Both the position numbers and the translations under genes were made by a program. The notes below the pieces were generated by a model. It did not search any database, was not told the origin of the DNA, and saw nothing but the letters and a program-made list of their open reading frames with translations. This document shows positions 9,501 through 16,490 of a stretch of 20,888 bases of DNA, one piece after another. Position 1 is the first letter of the stretch. Every line of letters starts with the position of its first letter. Source of the stretch: Chrysochromulina parva (Eukaryota; Haptophyta; Prymnesiales; Chrysochromulinaceae); assembly GCA_002887195.1 (NCBI GenBank), contig PJAB01000778.1:1-20888 (forward strand). Direction: 5' to 3'.

Positions 9501-10286
9501 CTCGCCCAGCAAAAGGATTCGTTAGTACTTGAAGCGCGAGCAGCGCTCGACGCAGCGCGTCAGAAGGGCGAGGCCAATGCAGCGTCGGAGCTGTGGATGC
9601 CTGCAGCGTGGCGCGAGAAGATGCATGACGGCGGGGCGGGGCCGAGTAGCAGCAAGGCTCCCAAGGCGCCGCCAAAGGGGGACAAGTCCCCTGGCAAACC
9701 GTCGCCACGCGCCGAGCTGGTCGCAGCCGCGCGTACCGAGGCGGCGGTGATGACTCGAGCGGGCGTGTACAATAGCACGGACGCAGGCGTGGTCGCGAGC
9801 ACTGCCACGAAGTGGATGGCGGGTGCCAACAGCGCCGCTGCCGCCCAGCACTCTCCTCTCAAGCTGCCCACGCCGCCGCCGCAGCCGCCGCTGCCGCCGC
9901 CGCTGTCCGTTGGGGTGCAGGACGGGGTGCAGTACCTACGCTCTGTGCTCGCTGAGAACCACAGCCGCGTCGTCGACCTCTTCCGCCAATGGGACCGCAA
10001 CGGCGATGGCAGGTGCACCAAGGCGGAGGTGCGCCGTGCACTGGAGGTGCTGGGCCACGATGGCGTACCCGAGGTGGAATTAGACGGGCTCTTCAGCATC
10101 CTCGACATCAACGGCAACGGCTTCGTCGAGTATAACGAGCTCCATAGTGTGCTCAAATTTGAGCGGAGAGTGCACACGCCGCCGAGCACAACGCCTCGCA
10201 TGCCGCCGCTGAGCGAGCACGGCAGTGCCACAGGGCCGCAGCCAGAATACGAATTGCGAGATACAGATAGCCCCCGGAGGAGATAG
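6585..10286 (+). CDS. Ala/Glu-rich coiled-coil protein with C-terminal EF-hand pair
   Basis: The first ATG after an in-frame TGA at 6510 is at 6585, giving 1233 residues; an upstream coding exon cannot be excluded. Residues 1 to about 1000 are a near-continuous Ala/Glu/Arg/Lys helix with repeated EKAAALAAAR-like phrases, predicted as a very long coiled coil or single alpha-helix. A basic Ser/Pro/Lys linker and a PPPQPPLPPP stretch follow. Two canonical EF-hand loops come next: DRNGDGRCTKAE (1137-1148) and DINGNGFVEYNE (1174-1185), both with acidic positions 1 and 12, so Ca2+ binding is expected. No signal peptide or membrane helix is seen. Residues from about 878 match the neighbouring surface protein's coiled coil closely, including VAAVRKEMAEARAAE. 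It may be a Ca2+-sensing scaffold or cytoskeletal protein; the partner is unknown. Confidence 0.85.
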   Translation: MRAQRAYETALTAAAAEKSAEVARVQRACDELRENELKLARVTAEQELLAAVQAARRKFEASQGEEMAAVKRSADALGERRVAETLSSAKNALSQHLAELRSAMEADRAEALRALRLAAQAEQAAVLAAAELAAEQRQEAAVAAAVKAANAAKETALAAAAGAADVEQTKALAAMKATMEEHAAQAVAAAKQAADNERDAALAAMRAGAEDRLASEMSKHKRLLASQAQAEAAARQQQADVEKARALDMARIASEEERRLELESLRARQEQQWTALLTAAANQQRREAEAARSRELSQLTEALEAEWSARLVQAREYAQQQQQQALASQAEVAHAELVSALAAARRAADGTKELELARAAAEQRVLSERERVSAVEAMKKQCEAATHELASTLRKAAADELVSMQATLMAASEAEKAASLAAAREKFAEELQAAVLAQRQRWKDAAQVEAAASNAAFERAWNETKAAEMTAAVRAAEEASAAALAEQREQLRADFEREKEVALATARRQMEVERASAIAGAKRLMDEQKAAAIAAAYERHAKAAEAEKEAALAAARHLAEEERNAAVAAATAGAQAALRAEKAEALEAAQKQGAAQMQAAVAAAAAQIRSQVEAELLVRLAAAREAAQAELTAALAEARSRSAEAADELRAKVAAETRLALNEEYAANLATEIAKVRQAAAREKDEALATALSASEAQRKTALAAARADAATQIAAEIRSANLVSTAEREAALAVAQREALESTAAALAEARVHAELTKQVAVRLALEGVARVNEAELAAARTQGAEEVRAEIANLQRTADLEKATALATARRQADEALSTALFDARRQAADASATQLAELRQSLELAKRTELAAAESRAADARAAALEALSRQGEADKAAAVAAVRKEMAEARAAELAVERRAWAADKEEELTALRRTLEAEQKAAVRSVEDTGAAALVAAVSLARREAEEAIVEAVTAARREARADKEQALAQQKDSLVLEARAALDAARQKGEANAASELWMPAAWREKMHDGGAGPSSSKAPKAPPKGDKSPGKPSPRAELVAAARTEAAVMTRAGVYNSTDAGVVASTATKWMAGANSAAAAQHSPLKLPTPPPQPPLPPPLSVGVQDGVQYLRSVLAENHSRVVDLFRQWDRNGDGRCTKAEVRRALEVLGHDGVPEVELDGLFSILDINGNGFVEYNELHSVLKFERRVHTPPSTTPRMPPLSEHGSATGPQPEYELRDTDSPRRR

Positions 10287-10303
10287 ATAGGAGGAGATAG
10301 ATA
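10276..10303 (+). repeat. 14-base tandem duplication across a stop codon
   Basis: The unit GGAGGAGATAGATA is present twice without a gap. The first copy contains the TAG stop of the EF-hand gene (10284-10286); the second copy lies just after it. The duplication therefore adds a second purine-rich copy to the start of the 3' untranslated region without changing the protein. Confidence 0.9.
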
Positions 10304-10390
10304 GCGGCAGTCCACACACGTCACGTCACACAGCCTCGCCGACGCGCACTGTTGAGCCTTGTCCTCACAGTTGTCCGATCATGTTATTCC

Positions 10391-10413
10391 CTCCCGGGTC
10401 GGGACTCCGGGAG
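10391..10413. other. Short GC-rich hairpin between convergent genes
   Basis: CTCCCGG and CCGGGAG form a perfect 7-base stem around a 9-base loop. It sits in the 243-base gap between the ends of the EF-hand gene and the glycosyltransferase gene, so it could lie in either 3' untranslated region. No T-run follows, so a bacterial-type terminator is not proposed. Confidence 0.5.
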
Positions 10414-10529
10414 GATCGACGAGATTCCGGATGCGCCGGTTGCTTCTTCCGGTGTGGTGCGTTTAAGGAAAAGGTGCAGACCTGACGGCTATACAGATCT
10501 ATACGTTCGAAACTTGACTAGTCTTCATC

Positions 10530-11912
10530 TCATGGTTGAGTGAGCTCGCCACGGTCGCGCTCGCGGCAAGCGTGGAGCACCGCGCCACGAAGCCGCAGCC
10601 TCGCGCCCACCGAGAACCCCGCACTCTTGGCGCCGCTCAGAAGGACATTATCTAGATAGCTCACGCGGTCGGCGGCGGCGTGCAGCGCGTTCGCGTGCGC
10701 GGCCCACTCGACAAGATTCGCATCGCGCAGGAGCTCCTCGAGTCGCTGTAGCACCGGCGCGCCCTCCGCTTTCGCGCGCGCCAGCTCTGCCGCAGGTGCC
10801 AGTATGTGAGGCATCGGCGGCGGCCACGGCGGAGCGATACGAGGCTGTGCGAGCACATTGATGAGCGTGACACCCTCCTTAGCGAGAAAGCGAGGCGTGC
10901 CATCGGCGGGCGGCGGCGGCAGCGGCATTCTCGCCAACTTCCATCGGGCGTACAAGGCACTCGCGTCCTCCTCCGCCGACCTTAGCGCGCCCGCGTCGCC
11001 CGCTGCCTGGGCGCCCACGACGGCGCTGAGTGCGCGCATGGAGTCAGAGTAGAAGGCGGAAGGTGCTTGTTGGCGCACGGCATCGCTGCCCGCGTGCTGG
11101 CACGCCAGGTCTAAGTACTTGGCACGCCACACGGTCGCGTTCGCACTCTCGAAGTGCAAGATGACCGCTGCGGCGGGTGGCAGCTGGTGCGTGCGCGACG
11201 GGGCGGATCCAAAGTTGTGCGGGCCGGCGGCGCGCAGCGTTGCATCAGAGAGACGGCCGAACGACTTTCCATTTGCATACGCGCAAAAGTCCGCAGTGTC
11301 GTGCCGGAATGCAACCACTTCCGTAAAGGGATTGACGCACTCCGCGTGCGGCAGCAACGCCTCGAGGTTGTGCACGTGCAGGTTGCTCGTCGAGGCCGGC
11401 GCGTTGGAGAGTGCGGCGTGCAGACCGCTCATATTGCCAGCACAGTACAGCAGCTCGTCATCGTCGATATGGAGCAAGTATGTGAAGCCTGCAGCCCGCG
11501 CCCGCGGCAACACCGAGTTGATGTGCTGATTCTGCCGGTCCACCTGGAGAAAGTAGTCACGCACGCCGCTGCTGTACTCTGCTTCGACGCACGCGTCCCA
11601 CGGCGCCGAGCCGAGCAACACCGCGAGCTCCGGCGTATCCTCGACGCGCAAATAGAAACGATCGATGCCGCACACCAATCGGTGGTAACTGAGCCACGTT
11701 GAGAGCGCCGTCGGCCGCTTGGTCATGCATACGATGGCAATGCGCGGCGCTGGCGTAGATGCTGTGTGCTGCGGTAGTGCGGCTAGCAGGGCACCAGCGA
11801 TGAGCGACGGCTGCTCTGTCACGTCCACGATGGGCATCGAGTCCACACTCGCGTGAATGTTGTGTTTCAACTTCGGGCGCGGGTGTGTCGGTCGAGTTTT
11901 CTCAGCTACCAT
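10530..11912 (-). CDS. Glycosyltransferase (GT2/GT92-like, GT-A fold)
   Basis: This single ORF has 460 residues. The sequence RIAIVCMTKRPTALSTWLSY (57-76) followed by GIDRFYLRVEDT matches the opening of DUF23/GT92 and Glyco_tranf_2_4 proteins. HIDDDELLY (148-156) is the expected metal and nucleotide-sugar binding motif. NGKSFGR (214-220) with GPHNFG (230-235) and LHFES (252-256) complete the usual order for this group. The last 75 residues are a helical region with a SAM-domain-like ending (AGFSVGARLRL), which is unusual for the family. No type II membrane anchor or signal peptide is seen, so the N-terminus may be incomplete or the enzyme soluble. The ATG at 11912 lies 27 bases from the divergent glutaredoxin ATG; Met26 at 11837 is an alternative start. 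Sugar donor and acceptor cannot be assigned. Confidence 0.8.
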   Translation of the reverse strand: MVAEKTRPTHPRPKLKHNIHASVDSMPIVDVTEQPSLIAGALLAALPQHTASTPAPRIAIVCMTKRPTALSTWLSYHRLVCGIDRFYLRVEDTPELAVLLGSAPWDACVEAEYSSGVRDYFLQVDRQNQHINSVLPRARAAGFTYLLHIDDDELLYCAGNMSGLHAALSNAPASTSNLHVHNLEALLPHAECVNPFTEVVAFRHDTADFCAYANGKSFGRLSDATLRAAGPHNFGSAPSRTHQLPPAAAVILHFESANATVWRAKYLDLACQHAGSDAVRQQAPSAFYSDSMRALSAVVGAQAAGDAGALRSAEEDASALYARWKLARMPLPPPPADGTPRFLAKEGVTLINVLAQPRIAPPWPPPMPHILAPAAELARAKAEGAPVLQRLEELLRDANLVEWAAHANALHAAADRVSYLDNVLLSGAKSAGFSVGARLRLRGAVLHACRERDRGELTQP

Positions 11913-11939
11913 TCACACTACGTCGTCGGCTTTTTTCTC
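11913..11939. promoter_or_regulatory. Very short divergent intergenic region
   Basis: Only 27 bases separate the outermost ATG codons of the minus-strand glycosyltransferase and the plus-strand glutaredoxin. The promoters must therefore overlap each other's 5' untranslated or coding sequence, or one true start lies further inside (Met26 of the glycosyltransferase would widen the gap to 102 bases). Confidence 0.45.
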
Positions 11940-12776
11940 ATGGCCACCATGTCGGCAAGCGGTTCTCGCTTGCTAACGCTCATTGCGCTCCTTCCTACTG
12001 TTTTTTGCATTAAATCAGCGCAGCTATCGGCACTGCCATCGGCACGCCGTACCATTGTGGCGGCCATGTCCGCCGTTCCTGAGCTCTATGTGTATGACCA
12101 CTGCCCATTCTGTGTTCGCGTTCGCGTGGCAATGGGTGTTAAGGGCATCAAACACAAGCTCATTTTCATGGGCAACGACGACAAGGACACGCCGACCAAG
12201 CTGGTTGGAAAGAAAATCGCACCAATCTGGGTTGACGAGGACGGGCCGATGCCAGAGTCGCTGGACATAATCGCCAAGATGGATAAGGAGGGCACCATTG
12301 CGCCGGCGTCGGGCCGCACGGACCTCAAGGCATGGCAAAAGTCGGTAGAGACGATGTGCCGCATGTTACAGCGACCGCGGTACGTCATGGTGCCGCTGCC
12401 CGAGTTCATGCAGAAGGCGGGACGCGACGCATTCGTGAACAACCACCAGATGCCGCCGTTTGAGAAAGAGCAGTGGAAAGGCAACCCGGACATGCCCCTT
12501 GGCCTCAAGTATGAAAAGTACGCGGAGGCCTTCGCCGAGTCGGCAGAGCTGATCCCCCAGCTTAACAAGAAGCTCCTCGAGCTCGACGTAATGATCTACA
12601 GCAAGGAGGCCTGCACCGAAGGCATCGGCTTCAGTTATGATGATATCGACTTGTGGGCCAGGCTGCGCTCGCTCACGCTCATCAAGGGCCTTGCGATCCC
12701 AGCCAAAACGCGTGCGTATCTGGACTACTTTGCGAAGAAGGGCGATGTGCCGCTCTACGACGTGATGGCGGTCTGA
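11940..12776 (+). CDS. GrxB-type glutaredoxin (glutaredoxin 2 family) with N-terminal presequence
   Basis: ATG at 11940 gives 278 residues. A second ATG at 11949 has an ideal GCCACC context and is the likely main start. Counting from 11949, a hydrophobic signal-like stretch (residues 7-20) is followed by a Ser/Ala/Arg-rich segment, which fits a plastid (bipartite) or other organelle presequence. A third ATG (12066, GCGGCC context) would give the bare enzyme. The mature part starts ELYVYDHCPFCVRVRVAMG; CPFC is the redox site (CPYC in E. coli Grx2). IAPIW supplies the cis-Pro and MPESLDI the glutathione gamma-Glu site. The C-terminal all-helical domain, with DDIDLWARLRSLTLIKGL, matches the GrxB C-terminal domain. 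The role is glutathione-dependent thiol-disulfide exchange. GrxB is mainly known from proteobacteria, so an acquired gene is plausible. Confidence 0.92.
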   Translation: MATMSASGSRLLTLIALLPTVFCIKSAQLSALPSARRTIVAAMSAVPELYVYDHCPFCVRVRVAMGVKGIKHKLIFMGNDDKDTPTKLVGKKIAPIWVDEDGPMPESLDIIAKMDKEGTIAPASGRTDLKAWQKSVETMCRMLQRPRYVMVPLPEFMQKAGRDAFVNNHQMPPFEKEQWKGNPDMPLGLKYEKYAEAFAESAELIPQLNKKLLELDVMIYSKEACTEGIGFSYDDIDLWARLRSLTLIKGLAIPAKTRAYLDYFAKKGDVPLYDVMAV

Positions 12777-13320
12777 GGCTGTGCTCGGCGCATGACGGCA
12801 TTGATCAGCCGTGACCAAGGCTTGAAGGTGGGAGCGGACGAAGAGTCTTCACACCCCGAAGAGTCTTCACACCCCGGGCACGACGCGGCTGGCACGGCAG
12901 TCGGCACTGGGGGTGGGGCAGCGCGAGGCGGGGAACGCGTGGGGCAGGTGAGACGATAGGGCTTTCCGCGCGGGTTGTTGGTCTGTCCACTACCACACAC
13001 GGCAGGGCAGGCTCAGGAGCTCTCCTTGAGGTCCCACACAAGTCTATACGGTCCTGTGTGGTCAACCGGAACCTCCGAACGGCCGACGAACTCCGCTCCA
13101 ATTCCGGGCACGGGACGACGAAACGAGACGAGAGGCGGACCGGACATACAACTCATACATAGCCGCAAGAGCTTTCAAGAGCTGTCGTTTGCGCCGGATG
13201 GCCGCGCGCTGCGGGCGTCGGCGGCACCGCGTGACCCTTAGGAACTAAGGTCCACTTAAAATCACATCAGGGTGCTACGGAGCGTACGGTGCCGGGTGAA
13301 AAACCGCTAAGTTAATTTAA
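12777..13320. other. Convergent intergenic region, no gene recognised
   Basis: These 544 bases lie between the ends of the glutaredoxin gene and the sugar-kinase gene. They hold an 18-base tandem duplication (12840-12875), an inverted pair CCACACA/TGTGTGG (13034-13061), and a perfect hairpin CCTTAG-GAA-CTAAGG (13236-13250). An open frame at 12975-13241 resembles no known protein and is not called. No tRNA or rRNA was found by eye. Confidence 0.6.
12840..12875. repeat. 18-base tandem duplication
   Basis: GAAGAGTCTTCACACCCC occurs twice, exactly and without a gap. Each copy begins with an 11-base odd palindrome (GAAGA-G-TCTTC). The position is shortly downstream of the glutaredoxin stop, probably in its 3' untranslated region. 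Confidence 0.9.
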
Positions 13321-14343
13321 CTACGGGCCAAAGCAGAACGCTACACCCTCCTCGAGCGTCGGAGCCCAGTCGCGAGTACGGCAAAAGGCCGCGCCGACCG
13401 CAGATGCGACTGCGGCCGCGTCCATCGGCGTCGCACCGCTCGCGAGCTGGGCGGCGAGCGCACCTGCGTAGCCGTTGCCCGCGCCCGTCGGATCTTGTAC
13501 TTCGTCCAACTTCAGGGCGGGCACATGCTTCAGCTCGCCGTTGCACAGCAAATAGGAGCCTCGTGCGCCGTCACGAATGGCAAGCACCGCGGTCGGCCTA
13601 AGGGCGATCGTCGACGCACAGCCGCGCGCGAGAGCAGCGAGCGCCTCCTCGCCGCCTTCCTCGACGACCTTCCGAGCCGCGTGCTGCTCTGCTTGCCGCT
13701 CATCCGGACGGGCGAGGCGGTACGCGGTGAGTAAGTCCGGCGAGACCACGTCGGCGATGGACGTGATCCTCGCAAGGCCTGCGACGCTCGAGTCGTCGAC
13801 CACATGCATAACCGGCTCGACGGAGATGGTCGGGCGCCGCTTGCCGGCAGGCAACTCCGACAAAGCAGCGAGCACGCTACGAACCTCGCCGTTTCCACCG
13901 CCCTCGACGATCACGTGCACTGCGTCGAGATCCGCAGCGCTGGCGAGCTGCGGAACCCACGCACACAGCTCGTACCAATGGTCCCAACCAATTGGCGTCC
14001 ACTTGGCGGTCTCACCCTCATAAGTAATCGCCTCGCCGGGAGTGAGCGCCACGTGGCTCAGACGGCAAACGCCCGATGTGTCCACGCGGCGCTGTGCAAG
14101 TCCGTGCAGCATACTATCAACAAAGTCCATGCCAACGGGGGCGACGAGACGGCATTCGCTCTGACCTCGCATGGCTATCTGCGCAGCGACTGCCGCTTGC
14201 ACGCCGCCGCCTCCGAGGCGTGGCACGCTGCCCTCGACTTGATCCACGATGATCTTCGAGATTATGGCGAGACGCAGCGCAAGGGCTGCAGGAGTCTGCA
14301 GCATCAGCATGGCCAGAGCTAACACCAGGGCACAGTCACGCAT
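13321..14343 (-). CDS. pfkB-family carbohydrate kinase-like protein with signal peptide
   Basis: This ORF has 340 residues, a normal length for the ribokinase/pfkB fold plus a presequence. Residues 1-23 are a strong hydrophobic signal peptide ending ALA, so the protein enters the secretory route or a complex plastid. GGGGVQAAVAAQIAMRG (44-60) matches the N-terminal pfkB signature region (Gly-rich, Asn/Gly-x-A-x-A-x-A). The C-terminal signature reads DPTGAGNGYAGAL (284-296). The residue after GAG is normally Asp, the catalytic base (DTxGAGD), but is Asn290 here (AAC at 13474-13476, complement). From memory, a similar Asn occurs in yeast MAK32-like relatives. Phosphotransfer may therefore be weak, absent or changed. 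The substrate cannot be named. It is followed at its 5' side, after 286 bases, by another minus-strand gene. Confidence 0.82.
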   Translation of the reverse strand: MRDCALVLALAMLMLQTPAALALRLAIISKIIVDQVEGSVPRLGGGGVQAAVAAQIAMRGQSECRLVAPVGMDFVDSMLHGLAQRRVDTSGVCRLSHVALTPGEAITYEGETAKWTPIGWDHWYELCAWVPQLASAADLDAVHVIVEGGGNGEVRSVLAALSELPAGKRRPTISVEPVMHVVDDSSVAGLARITSIADVVSPDLLTAYRLARPDERQAEQHAARKVVEEGGEEALAALARGCASTIALRPTAVLAIRDGARGSYLLCNGELKHVPALKLDEVQDPTGAGNGYAGALAAQLASGATPMDAAAVASAVGAAFCRTRDWAPTLEEGVAFCFGP

Positions 14344-14629
14344 TTGGTTTTGGAGGTGCAGAGTGAGGGGGCCAGCCGGCCCCGAGGGAGACGAGGGAGG
14401 CGCCCGAAGTGCGAAGAACGTTGACGGACGATTTCTCCTGTGAACGAGGGGCCAACGCTGTGATGTCTGTTACCCCGAAGTCCTCGCTGTGATCAACCCA
14501 CACACGCTGTAGTCCAGCCACACACGATGGTTGAGATCGTGATACACACGAGTCACGAGCTGATCATATTCGTCAACTACCCCATCGCCCATGCAGCCAT
14601 GCATGCCCCGGGCCCCCGGCCTATCTCGT

Positions 14630-16201
14630 CTACGGTGCTGAGCCTTTGAACCAGTCGACCACCGCCGCAACAATCGAACGGTCTTCGGGCTTGGTCTCCA
14701 CTGGCTGCACGGACGGCGGTTCGCCGTCGGACACGACAGCCGCGGCGGTGGCACCAGATTGGCTCTCCGCGGGGGCGGGGACGGGGGCGGCGGCGGCCTG
14801 TCGTGCTGCCTCGAGCCTCTCGATGATGACTGAGGGCGGCGTGGGCGGCCTCCGGCCGTCCTCATCCGGCCGCTCGTTGGGCTCCGCCGCGGTGGGGAGA
14901 GCAAGCCGACTGAAATCGAGCGTGGGCACTCCTCCGACGACAGGGCCAAGCGGTGGGATGCCTACCGGTATGATGCCCTTCGGAAGCCCCATCGGAGGCA
15001 CCACCATGCGCGGCGGCGGCGCGGCTGCGGCCACGGCATGGGCGCGCTCCGTCGCCTTCTCTGCAGGCTCGGTGTCATCCTCGGATACACCCGTAGCGGC
15101 GGACGCCTCCGCTGCGGCCGCTGCGGCTACCTCCGCTGCGGCCGCTGCGGCTGCACCGGCTCTTGCCCTCGCCACCTTGCCAGCCTCCGCCTGAACGTCA
15201 GCCTGCTTCTCCGCCTCTGCAAGCGCGCGCGCGCCGGGTGATCGTGACTCGCGGTGCGTCGTGCCCGCCCCCTCGCCGCCCTCTCCCAAAGCGTCCGCCT
15301 CCACGCCGCCCTCACCCGCCGATATCGGCGTCATCTCGTCCGTCTCGAGGGAAGGACCTTCCTTGAGGCAGCGCTTACGGGGCGGGGCGAGGCGTAGACG
15401 CAGCTGCGCATTCTCCGCGTGCAGCCGTTGGATCGTCTCCTCTTGTGCGCCCAGGACACTCTTCGTCTGCATCGACAGCCAGTGCGACGGCGACTTCGTA
15501 GCCTGAAGCAACTCGGCCAGACGCTCGTTGAGCTCAGTGTTGGCAGCCTTGAGGTTGTCGCAGATACCCTTCATGAAGGCTTTCATATCCTCGAAGCGTG
15601 TCTCCGCTTCGTGCCGCTCAGTCTCGCGCTCGCGCTCGATCTCTAGCAGCTTCGCCTCGAGCGCCTGCTCGCGCTCTGCCAGCCGAGCGGCCTTCTCCTC
15701 AGAGGCCATCAGTTGATGATGGAGCTTTGCGGCTTCATCGTCAAGGGCCGCCGGTGCCTGCGCCTGATCGACCGACTCGGTCCGAGGACGCCGTGGCGTA
15801 CCACGGTTCGAGGGCCCGACGAGCTTCCGTGGTGACGGAGCACGGCTGGACGGCGTACGAGGCGAAGGCGCGCGGTTTGCCGTTGCTCGTGGTGATGGTG
15901 CGCGGCGAGTGGCTGTGCCTCCGCCGGTCGGAGCTTCTTCATCGCTGCTCCGACCGGTGGAGGGATTGCTTCGAGGAGACGACGCTCGGGACGTGTTGTT
16001 GCCTTGCGTCTTTGGAGCTGCTGCACTGCTTGTCGTGGGTGTCGTCGCCTTTGCATCATCCATGCTGCCCGGACGCTTCTGCGTGCCACGAGCGGAATTG
16101 GCACTCGCCGAGAGAGCAGCTAGAGGCGGACGAGCAGGCAAAGCTAGTGGAGATGGCAATCGAGCTTTCCTGTCGGCGGAGAGTGGCGCGTGTTCGGTCA
16201 T
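14630..16201 (-). CDS. Coiled-coil protein with RAPSPR repeats, function unknown
   Basis: This ORF of 523 residues is not a recognised family. A Ser/Pro/Arg-rich basic N-terminus contains three RAPSPR units at an exact 10-residue period (100, 110 and 120), preceded by a weaker copy (SRASSPR, 71-77). Such SPR sites suit proline-directed kinase substrates or microtubule binding. A coiled coil follows at about 155-272 (many EREQ and EAKLLEIERE-type heptads), then an acidic Gly/Glu-rich linker, an Ala-rich helix, a Pro/Gly/Val-rich segment (PPMGLPKGIIPVGIPPLGPV) and an Ala/Pro-rich end with DWFKG. No membrane helix or signal peptide is seen. Met47 (16063) is an alternative start. A cytoskeletal or scaffold role is only a guess. 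Confidence 0.7.
   Translation of the reverse strand: MTEHAPLSADRKARLPSPLALPARPPLAALSASANSARGTQKRPGSMDDAKATTPTTSSAAAPKTQGNNTSRASSPRSNPSTGRSSDEEAPTGGGTATRRAPSPRATANRAPSPRTPSSRAPSPRKLVGPSNRGTPRRPRTESVDQAQAPAALDDEAAKLHHQLMASEEKAARLAEREQALEAKLLEIERERETERHEAETRFEDMKAFMKGICDNLKAANTELNERLAELLQATKSPSHWLSMQTKSVLGAQEETIQRLHAENAQLRLRLAPPRKRCLKEGPSLETDEMTPISAGEGGVEADALGEGGEGAGTTHRESRSPGARALAEAEKQADVQAEAGKVARARAGAAAAAAAEVAAAAAAEASAATGVSEDDTEPAEKATERAHAVAAAAPPPRMVVPPMGLPKGIIPVGIPPLGPVVGGVPTLDFSRLALPTAAEPNERPDEDGRRPPTPPSVIIERLEAARQAAAAPVPAPAESQSGATAAAVVSDGEPPSVQPVETKPEDRSIVAAVVDWFKGSAP
15830..15904 (-). repeat. 30-base in-frame repeat encoding RAPSPR units
   Basis: Three 10-residue units starting RAPSPR lie back to back in the coiled-coil protein. 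The four residues between them vary (ATAN, TPSS, KLVG) while the SPR core is kept, which suggests selection on the motif and not only recent slippage. Confidence 0.75.
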
Positions 16202-16308
16202 CTTCAGGGAGGCCGCCTCAAGGTGAGCGCCTAGACTTGCTCTTTGAAAAGAGCCAAGCCCTTGAAAATAGGCAAGTTGGGCCCTTCATCACACGCAATC
16301 AGGAGCCG

Positions 16309-16341
16309 TTCACGTTCACGTTAAATTGCCTTCTCGGCAAG
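16309..16341 (-). promoter_or_regulatory. Shared upstream element, copy 1 (RAPSPR gene)
   Basis: Read on the minus strand, this stretch contains TTAACGTGAACGTG preceded by GCCGAG and GGC-AATT. It lies about 108-140 bases upstream of the ATG at 16201. The same order of blocks occurs at 20415-20446 before the RDEL gene. A regulatory function is inferred from position and conservation only. Confidence 0.5.
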
Positions 16342-16436
16342 TCGCACGACAACCGGTCCCGTGGAGACCTAACGTGGAGGGCGCAATCAGGACCCGTCAT
16401 CTGAACATCTGGAAGCCCCGCGGGTTTGTTCAGTTG

Positions 16437-16472
16437 ATGACGTGTCAAACCGGCGTCATGACGTGTCAAACC
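16437..16472. promoter_or_regulatory. Tandem ACGT-core sites (bZIP-like)
   Basis: ATGACGTGTCAAACC is present exactly twice, 21 bases (two helical turns) apart. Each holds TGACGTGTCA, with TGAC/GTCA arms around an ACGT core, the type of site bound by bZIP factors. The spacer and second copy also make a perfect palindrome, CGTCATGACG (16454-16463). The site is about 240 bases upstream of the RAPSPR gene start. Confidence 0.5.
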
Positions 16473-16490
16473 CTTCAGCGGCCGCCCAAC

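Noticed and set aside
10391..10413. Hairpin read as a rho-independent terminator
   Set aside because: The context is eukaryotic and no T-run follows the stem.
10500..10520. GTTCGAAAC resembling a tRNA T-loop
   Set aside because: The flanking bases do not form a T stem, and no acceptor or anticodon arm fits upstream.
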